From Faecalibacterium sp. (GTDB taxonomy: Bacteria > Bacillota > Clostridia > Oscillospirales > Ruminococcaceae): DNA of 9,883 nucleotides. This document shows, piece after piece, positions 5,735 to 9,883 of the stretch. How positions within the stretch are numbered: the stretch's first letter is position 1; every line of letters begins with the position of its first letter. A program made the position numbers and the translations under genes. The stretch is from positions 1 through 9,883 of the forward strand of contig JAFULE010000133.1 in the NCBI GenBank assembly GCA_017483235.1. Reading direction: 5' to 3'. The notes under the pieces were generated by a model. It was given only the letters and a program-made list of their open reading frames with translations. It was not told the origin of the DNA and searched no databases.

Positions 5735-6877
5735 ATGATCCTTTCGGAAAAGCACCAGATGATGCGCAAGCTGTACCGTCAGTTTGCCGAGACCGAGTTT
5801 ACCCCCGAGCTGCTGGACCAGCTGGAGGAAACCGGTGAGTTCAACTGGGACATGCACAACCTGATGAGCAAATACGGCTTTATGGGCGTGAAGATCCCCA
5901 CCCAGTACGGCGGCCAGGGCGCCGACAGCCTTGCCTACGTGCTGATGGTGGAAGAGTTTGCCCGCGTCAGCCCTGTGCTGTCCATCTACGCCAACACCTC
6001 CAACTCGCTGGGCGCCGGCCCCCTGCTGTTCTGCGGCACCGAAGAGCAGAAGCAGAAGTACGTTACCCCCGTGGCCAAGGGCGAGAAGATCCTGGTGTTC
6101 GGCCTGACCGAGCCCGGCGCCGGTTCTGACGCCGGCGGCACCCAGACCACCGCTGTGCAGGACGGCGACTACTTCATCCTGAACGGCCGCAAGACCTTTA
6201 TCTCGGGTGCCCCCTTTGCCGACTACTGCGTGGTGTACGCCAAAACCGACCCCACCCAGCGCGGCAGCCGCGGCATTTCGATGTTCATTGTGGACATGAA
6301 GCTGCCCGGCGTTTCCACCGGCAAGCCCGAGCACAAGATGGGCATCGTGGGCTACCCCACCAGCGACGTGATCCTCGAGAATGTGCGGGTGCACAAGAGC
6401 GATCTGCTGGGCCCCCTGCACAAGGGCTTTGCCACCGCCATGAAGACGTTGGACGGCGGCCGTCTGGGCATGGCTGCGCAGGCACTGGGCATTGCTCAGG
6501 GCGCCTTTGAAGAGGCCGTCAAGTACTCGAAGGAGCGCAAGCAGTTCGGTCAGCCCATCTCCAAGTTCCAGGGCATCAGCTTTATGATCGCCGACATGGC
6601 CACCGAGATCGAGGCTGCCCGCCAGCTGATCTACTCCACCGCCGTCCGCAAGGATGCCGGCGACCCCGAAAGCAGCAAGCTGTGCGCCATGTGCAAGCTG
6701 TACGCTGCCGAAATGTGCAACCGTGTTGCCTACAAGGCCGTACAGATCCACGGCGGCTACGGCTACATTAAGGAGTACAAGGTCGAACGCTTCTACCGCG
6801 ACGCCCGCATCACCTCCATCTACGAAGGCACCAGCCAGGTGCAGCAGATGGTCATTTCGGGCAGCGTGCTGAGATAA
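5735..6877 (+). CDS. Acyl-CoA dehydrogenase / enoyl-CoA reductase (ETF-linked, Bcd-like)
   Basis: This 380-residue FAD enzyme interconverts acyl-CoA and 2-enoyl-CoA, exchanging electrons with the EtfBA encoded next to it; in an anaerobe it would run toward reduction. Both family signatures are present: LTEPGAGSDAGG (124-135), which helps bind FAD and substrate, and QIHGGYGYIKEYKVERFYRD (337-356). The catalytic base is E364 in IYEGTSQVQ, the position used by short-chain and butyryl-CoA dehydrogenases. MKTLDGGRLGMAAQALGIAQ (236-255) is nearly identical in style to clostridial Bcd. The substrate-side stretch YANTSNSLGAGPLLFCG (85-101) differs from the Bcd HTSLCASLI pattern as I recall it, hinting at another acyl group. 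AAGGAGG lies seven bases before the ATG, and EtfB follows after 13 bases. No thiolase, crotonase or hydroxyacyl-CoA dehydrogenase is nearby, so the substrate is probably a preformed enoic acid charged by the CoA-transferase. Confidence 0.92.
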   Translation: MILSEKHQMMRKLYRQFAETEFTPELLDQLEETGEFNWDMHNLMSKYGFMGVKIPTQYGGQGADSLAYVLMVEEFARVSPVLSIYANTSNSLGAGPLLFCGTEEQKQKYVTPVAKGEKILVFGLTEPGAGSDAGGTQTTAVQDGDYFILNGRKTFISGAPFADYCVVYAKTDPTQRGSRGISMFIVDMKLPGVSTGKPEHKMGIVGYPTSDVILENVRVHKSDLLGPLHKGFATAMKTLDGGRLGMAAQALGIAQGAFEEAVKYSKERKQFGQPISKFQGISFMIADMATEIEAARQLIYSTAVRKDAGDPESSKLCAMCKLYAAEMCNRVAYKAVQIHGGYGYIKEYKVERFYRDARITSIYEGTSQVQQMVISGSVLR

Positions 6878-6890
6878 GGAGGAACCCGCC

Positions 6891-7691
6891 ATGAAATTTA
6901 TCGTCTGTGTCAAGCAGGTGCCCGACACCTCCGGCAAGGTTGCCGTTAAGGCCGACGGCACCATGGACCGTGCCAGCATGGCCACCATCACCAACCCCGA
7001 TGATATGAACGCCGTTGAGGCCGCTCTGGCCCTGAAGGACGCCAACCCCGGCGCCAAGGTCGTTGTTGTTTCCATGGGTCCCCCGCCGGCCGCTGCCATG
7101 CTGCGCGAGCTGCTGGCCATGGGTGCCGACGAAGCCGTTCTGATCAGCGGCCGCGAGTTTGGCGGCAGCGACACCTTCGCCACCAGCCAGATCATTGCCG
7201 GCGCGCTGGCCCACATGGGCATTGAGGAAGACGATGTGATCTTCTGCGGCCGTCAGGCCATCGACGGCGACACCGCCCAGGTTGGCCCCCAGATCGCCGA
7301 AAAGCTGAACATTCCCCAGATCACCTACGCCACTGACATCAAGCTGGAAAACGGCACCGTTACCGTCAAGCGTATGCTGGAAGACGGCTACATGACCATC
7401 CAGACCCAGACCCCCTGCCTGGTGACCTGCATCAAAGAGCTGAACACCCCCCGTTACATGACCGTAAAGGGCATTCTGGAGTGCGACCAGAAGCCCTACA
7501 CCGTGTACGATTTCAACACCCTGAAGGACGAACCGCTGATCGAGCTGGACACCATCGGCCTGAAGGGCAGCCCCACCAACGTGTACAAGTCCTTCTCGCC
7601 CCCGGTCAAGGGTGCGGGCCAGATGGTTGCCGCCGACAAGGCCGGCATCGACGGCCTGTTCCACACTCTGGCTGAGAAGCACATCATTTAA
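6891..7691 (+). CDS. etfB: Electron transfer flavoprotein beta subunit
   Basis: This 266-residue small ETF subunit pairs with EtfA and carries electrons between NADH/ferredoxin and the acyl-CoA dehydrogenase encoded upstream. Characteristic segments are MKFIVCVKQVPDT at the N-terminus, NPDDMNAVEAAL (35-46), SMGPPPA (61-67) and CGRQAIDGDTAQVGPQ (119-134). The GDTAQVGPQ form resembles EtfB of electron-bifurcating clostridial complexes, where this subunit binds FAD, rather than the respiratory AIDDDCNQTG form that binds AMP. This comparison is from memory. VKRMLEDGYMTI (159-170) and TPRYMTVKGIL (186-196) match the family signature region. The Shine-Dalgarno AAGGAGG (6876-6882) overlaps the acyl-CoA dehydrogenase stop, indicating tight co-expression. 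EtfA follows 14 bases after its stop. Confidence 0.95.
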   Translation: MKFIVCVKQVPDTSGKVAVKADGTMDRASMATITNPDDMNAVEAALALKDANPGAKVVVVSMGPPPAAAMLRELLAMGADEAVLISGREFGGSDTFATSQIIAGALAHMGIEEDDVIFCGRQAIDGDTAQVGPQIAEKLNIPQITYATDIKLENGTVTVKRMLEDGYMTIQTQTPCLVTCIKELNTPRYMTVKGILECDQKPYTVYDFNTLKDEPLIELDTIGLKGSPTNVYKSFSPPVKGAGQMVAADKAGIDGLFHTLAEKHII

Positions 7692-7705
7692 GGAGGAGCG
7701 CAATT

Positions 7706-8809
7706 ATGGCAAACTTTGTAAATACCGACCTGAGCGCCTTCCACGGCGTATGGGTTTTCTGTGAGCAGCGCGAAGGCGTGATCAACCCCACCAGCTTCGA
7801 GCTGCTGAGCGAAGGCCGCAAGCTGGCCGACGACTTGGGCGTAGAGCTGTGCGGCGTGCTGCTGGGCGACAATGTGGCCGACAAGGCCCAGGCTCTGGGC
7901 GGCTACGGCGCCGACAAGGTGTATGTGTGCGAAAGCCCCCTGCTGCACTACTACACCACCGATGCCTACACCAAGGTGATCTGCGATCTGGTGATGGACA
8001 AGAAGCCCGAGATCTTCCTGATCGGCGCCACCAACATCGGCCGCGATCTGGGCCCCCGCTGCGCAGCCCGCCTGCACACCGGCCTGACCGCCGACGCCAC
8101 CCATCTGGACATTGACACCGCCAAGTACGTTGACTTCCTGCGTACCACCTCCACCATCGAAGTGGACAAGCTGAAGTGGGATATGAACGACAAGGGTCTG
8201 AAGATGACCCGTCCCGCCTTTGGCGGCCACCTGATGGCCACCATCATCTGCCCCCGCTTCCGCCCCCAGATGTCTACCGTTCGCCCCGGCGTGCTGAAGT
8301 GCGCCCCCTTCGATGAAGCCAAGGCTGCCGCCTGCGTGGTGGAACACTGCCCCGTCGAACTGGCTGAGAGCGATCTGAAGACCAAGGTGCTGGAAGTGGT
8401 GAAGGAAGCCAAGGCCATGGTCGACCTGATCGGCGCTGAGATCATTGTTTCGGTGGGCCACGGCATCTCGAAGGATCCCGCTAAGGGCATCGAGCTGGCC
8501 AAGCAGCTGGCCGACGCACTGGGCGGCGGCGTTCTGGGCGCTTCCCGTGCCGCTGTGGACGAAGGCTGGCTGAGCGCCGACCATCAGGTTGGCCAGACCG
8601 GCAAAACCGTGCGCCCCAAGATCTATGTGGCGCTGGGCATCTCCGGTGCCATCCAGCACAAGGCCGGCATGCAGGATTCCGAGTACATCATTGCGGTCAA
8701 CTCCAACGCTTCCGCCCCCATCTTTGAGGTGGCCGACTACGGCATCGTGGGCGATCTGTACAGCGTGGTGCCCATGATGATCGAAGCCTGCAAGGCTGCC
8801 AAGGGCTAA
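7706..8809 (+). CDS. etfA: Electron transfer flavoprotein alpha subunit
   Basis: This 367-residue large ETF subunit holds the mobile FAD that delivers electrons to the acyl-CoA dehydrogenase. The N-terminal domain includes ARLHTGLTADATHLDID (121-137), and the linker has RFRPQMSTVRPGVLK (184-198). The C-terminal FAD domain shows SRAAVDEGWL (280-289, with the conserved Arg R281), VGQTGKTVRP (295-304) and the family signature IYVALGISGAIQHKAG...AVN (306-332). It begins directly with the ETF fold and has no N-terminal ferredoxin (no Cys cluster), unlike CarE of the caffeate system. AAGGAGG (7690-7696) overlaps the EtfB stop. It is the last gene of the tightly spaced core; a structured 152-base gap separates it from the membrane protein. 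Confidence 0.95.
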   Translation: MANFVNTDLSAFHGVWVFCEQREGVINPTSFELLSEGRKLADDLGVELCGVLLGDNVADKAQALGGYGADKVYVCESPLLHYYTTDAYTKVICDLVMDKKPEIFLIGATNIGRDLGPRCAARLHTGLTADATHLDIDTAKYVDFLRTTSTIEVDKLKWDMNDKGLKMTRPAFGGHLMATIICPRFRPQMSTVRPGVLKCAPFDEAKAAACVVEHCPVELAESDLKTKVLEVVKEAKAMVDLIGAEIIVSVGHGISKDPAKGIELAKQLADALGGGVLGASRAAVDEGWLSADHQVGQTGKTVRPKIYVALGISGAIQHKAGMQDSEYIIAVNSNASAPIFEVADYGIVGDLYSVVPMMIEACKAAKG

Positions 8810-8826
8810 AATCTGACATTTCCTCT

Positions 8827-8915
8827 CCTTTTTCTCTTCCTTTCGGCCTTGCTGTTGGCGCACCGCATCCCCTGTCCGGTGCGGTGCGCCCGGCAATGGC
8901 TGGCCGAGAAAAAGG
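8827..8915 (+). other. Large nested hairpin between etfA and the membrane-protein gene
   Basis: Three helices nest in this gap: CCTTTTTCTC (8827-8836) with GAGAAAAAGG (8906-8915), 10 bp; GGCC (8845-8848) with GGCC (8902-8905), 4 bp; and GGCGCACCGCA (8857-8867) with TGCGGTGCGCC (8880-8890), 11 bp, capped by a 12-base loop. There is no T-run on the 3' side, so it is not an ordinary intrinsic terminator. It may protect the etfA 3' end, mark a processing site, or act as a leader for the next gene, whose Shine-Dalgarno begins about 30 bases later. It does not match a riboswitch class that I recognise. Confidence 0.5.
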
Positions 8916-8961
8916 CTGTGTTCTGCCGCGGCAAACCACCCGGCACAAAGGAGTTTTACCA

Positions 8962-9621
8962 ATGAAAAAAAGTACCCCGCTGCAGTATGTGTGGCGCGCC
9001 GGCATCTACTGCCTGGGTCTGCTGTTCCTTGCATTGGGCGTGGCCGTTTCGGTCAACAGCAATCTGGGTGTTTCGCCGGTCAACTCGCTGCCGTACGTTG
9101 TCAGCCTGATCGTAAACGTGCCCATGGGCACCTGCGTTACCGCAGTGTTCTGCTTTTACATTCTGCTGCAGTTCATTCTGCTGGGCAAAAAGTTTAACCC
9201 CCTCAACCTGCTGCAGATCGTGTTTTCCACCATCTTTGGCTACTTTGTCAACTTTGCCAAGGCACTGGTGGGCGACTGGGCCATTCCCACCTACGCGGGC
9301 AAGCTGGTGATGCTGGCCATCAGCATCGTTCTGATCGCCATTGGTGTGCTGCTGTACATGGACGTGCAGCTGGTGCCCATGCCCATGGAGGGCCTGAGCT
9401 CCACCCTGGCCCAGAAGATGAATGTGCCCTTCCCCAAGATGAAGACCATTGTGGACTGCCTTGTTGTGATTATCGGTGTGGTGCTGTGCTTTGTGTTCCT
9501 GCACCGGCTGGACGGCATCCGCGAGGGCACCATCATCACCGCCATGGTGACCGGCAAGGTGATCGCTGTGCTGAAGCCCTACCTGACCCCGGTGGTTACC
9601 AAGATCTGTTTCGGCGAGTAA
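8962..9621 (+). CDS. YczE/YyaS/YitT-type integral membrane protein
   Basis: This 219-residue polytopic membrane protein resembles the YczE/YyaS/YitT group, whose biochemical function is not established. The N-terminus MKKSTPLQYVWR is followed by a hydrophobic helix (about 13-31) and then SVNSNLGVSPVNSLPYVVS (30-48), the family's conserved small-residue/SP loop. Further membrane segments lie near 55-74, 84-104, 114-133 and 163-182, with a last partly hydrophobic stretch near 189-206. The start at 8962 is chosen because AAAGGAG sits eight bases upstream. An in-frame GTG at 8884 and ATG at 8896 would add up to 26 non-hydrophobic residues, lie inside the hairpin and lack a ribosome binding site. 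It is the last gene before a strong terminator and seems to share the operon. A role in moving the acid substrate or product across the membrane is possible but unproven. Confidence 0.8.
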   Translation: MKKSTPLQYVWRAGIYCLGLLFLALGVAVSVNSNLGVSPVNSLPYVVSLIVNVPMGTCVTAVFCFYILLQFILLGKKFNPLNLLQIVFSTIFGYFVNFAKALVGDWAIPTYAGKLVMLAISIVLIAIGVLLYMDVQLVPMPMEGLSSTLAQKMNVPFPKMKTIVDCLVVIIGVVLCFVFLHRLDGIREGTIITAMVTGKVIAVLKPYLTPVVTKICFGE

Positions 9622-9660
9622 TCTTCAAAGAGAGACCTCTCCCAAGGACCTCCTTTTTAC

Positions 9661-9713
9661 ACGAAAAGCCCCCGGCTGCGGTTTTGTGTGTGCCGCACCC
9701 GGGGGCTTTTCGT
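9661..9713 (+). terminator. Strong intrinsic terminator of the operon
   Basis: ACGAAAAGCCCCCGG (9661-9675) and CCGGGGGCTTTTCGT (9699-9713) form a perfect 15-bp stem. An inner TGCGG/CCGCA helix (9677-9681 with 9693-9697) extends it. TTTT lies in the 3' arm, and because the stem also has AAAA in the 5' arm it can act in both directions. It sits 39 bases after the membrane-protein stop and closes the central operon. Confidence 0.85.
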
Positions 9714-9758
9714 GCTTTGAGGGCAGGCCGCAAAAGAAACACCGGCCCCGCCGTGAGG

Positions 9759-9780
9759 TGCCCCCTGTCAAGTAGACAGT
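9759..9780. repeat. Candidate terminal inverted repeat of the insertion sequence
   Basis: The stretch begins TGCCCCC and contains CTGTC-AAGTA-GACAG (9765-9779), itself a short inverted repeat. Read from inside the element it ends in CA, as IS3-family right ends do. The partner copy is outside the window. Confidence 0.5.
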
Positions 9781-9804
9781 CAAAAAAGAAAATCTTCGGT
9801 TGGT

Positions 9805-9836
9805 ATTCCCTCCCTGCTGCGCAGCAGGGAGGGAAT
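9805..9836. repeat. Perfect 32-bp palindrome just inside the insertion-sequence end
   Basis: ATTCCCTCCCTGCTGC (9805-9820) is directly followed by its exact reverse complement (9821-9836) with no spacer. As RNA it forms a very stable stem. On the plus strand it is followed by TTTCTTAT, so it could terminate transcription entering the element from the left. It also lies three bases past the stop of the leftward transposase frame. Confidence 0.8.
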
Positions 9837-9839
9837 TTC

Positions 9840-9883
9840 TTATGCAGCATAGGCAAAATGAAATTCTATTGGTGTCATGCAGC
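9840..9883 (-). CDS. C-terminal tail of a probable IS3-family transposase (OrfB), partial
   Basis: Only the last 13 complete codons, preceded by two bases of another, and the stop are in the window. The visible end reads CMTPIEFHFAYAA, comparable to the (G)MSPVEYR-type ending of IS3-family OrfB transposases. TAA lies at 9842-9840, and the gene starts beyond the right edge. With so few residues the call rests mainly on the adjoining terminal repeat. A different transposase family or an unrelated gene remains possible. Confidence 0.45.
   Translation of the reverse strand, partial: CMTPIEFHFAYAA

Larger units (their letters stand above)
9759..9883 (-). mobile_element. End of a probable IS3-type insertion sequence, cut by the window edge
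   Basis: From 9759 the sequence changes character: a TG-starting, GC-then-AT-rich end (TGCCCCCTGTCAAGTAGACA) that resembles terminal repeats of IS3-group elements in Clostridia, a long palindrome, and the tail of a leftward open frame whose last residues look like an IS3 OrfB C-terminus. The rest lies beyond the right edge, so neither the other terminal repeat nor a target duplication can be seen. The exact boundary is inferred from the TG/CA rule of IS3 elements. Confidence 0.55.

Noticed and set aside
5648..7222. 524-codon minus-strand frame opposite the dehydrogenase and EtfB
   Set aside because: It spans two convincing genes on the other strand, has no plausible start signal and is Gly/Ala/His-rich, as expected for an antisense frame in high-GC3 DNA. 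The long minus-strand frames at 3999-5048 and 7688-9034 are rejected for the same reason.
4017..8809. The standard butyrate-synthesis cluster (thl-crt-hbd-bcd-etfBA with but)
   Set aside because: Three of the expected enzymes are missing and the transferase is a 544-residue Pct/YdiF-type fusion rather than the ~450-residue butyryl-CoA:acetate enzyme.
8884..8961. Upstream in-frame starts (GTG 8884, ATG 8896) for the YitT-type protein
   Set aside because: They have no Shine-Dalgarno, lie inside a stable hairpin and would add a charged segment before the first membrane helix. ATG 8962 has AAAGGAG at ideal spacing.
9596..9856. 86-codon minus-strand frame near the right edge
   Set aside because: It reads through the operon terminator, the insertion-sequence end and the palindrome, and has no recognisable domain.
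1..9883. tRNA, rRNA, CRISPR arrays, phage or plasmid genes
   Set aside because: I looked for repeat-spacer periodicity, cloverleaf-like stretches and phage or replication proteins and saw none.

Overview
The window suggests a high-GC anaerobic Firmicute of the gut Clostridia, most likely a Faecalibacterium/Gemmiger/Subdoligranulum-type member of the Oscillospiraceae. The signs are strongly C/G-ending codons, AT-rich intergenic regions, AGGAGG ribosome binding sites and short-chain acyl-CoA genes with paired ETF subunits. The genus is inferred from style and gene content, not from a marker gene.

Left part (1-3117). A minus-strand pair runs toward the left edge: a GPH-type (MelB-like) sugar:cation symporter, an intrinsic terminator, then the first 120 residues of a creatininase-superfamily hydrolase cut by the window edge. 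An AraC-family regulator with a cupin-like sensor domain diverges from the transporter. The shared 187-bp gap holds two identical 10-bp direct repeats exactly 21 bp apart. The second covers the -35 box of the regulator's own promoter, as expected of an AraC-type operator. A 12-bp-stem terminator at 3078-3117 closes this block and also serves the convergent gene to its right.

Central part (3143-9713). A TetR-family repressor (minus) diverges from a tight plus-strand operon: fused family I CoA-transferase (Pct/YdiF type), acyl-CoA dehydrogenase, EtfB, EtfA, and, after a structured 152-bp gap, a YczE/YyaS/YitT-type membrane protein. A strong intrinsic terminator follows. The operon promoter is near consensus (TTGAAA, 17 bp, extended TG-A-CATAAT). 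A cluster of GTTCAA/TTGAAC palindromes lies just downstream of the expected transcription start, a good candidate TetR operator. Thiolase, hydroxyacyl-CoA dehydrogenase and crotonase are absent, so this is not the usual butyrate cluster. The set looks like a self-contained route for CoA-activating an imported short-chain or aryl 2-enoic acid, reducing it at the CoA level through ETF, and recycling the CoA. It resembles the caffeate-respiration (car) and E. coli ydi gene sets. The substrate cannot be read from the sequence.

Right edge (9714-9883). After the terminator comes what looks like one end of an IS3-type insertion sequence: a candidate terminal repeat, a perfect 32-bp palindrome, and the last 14 codons of a leftward transposase.
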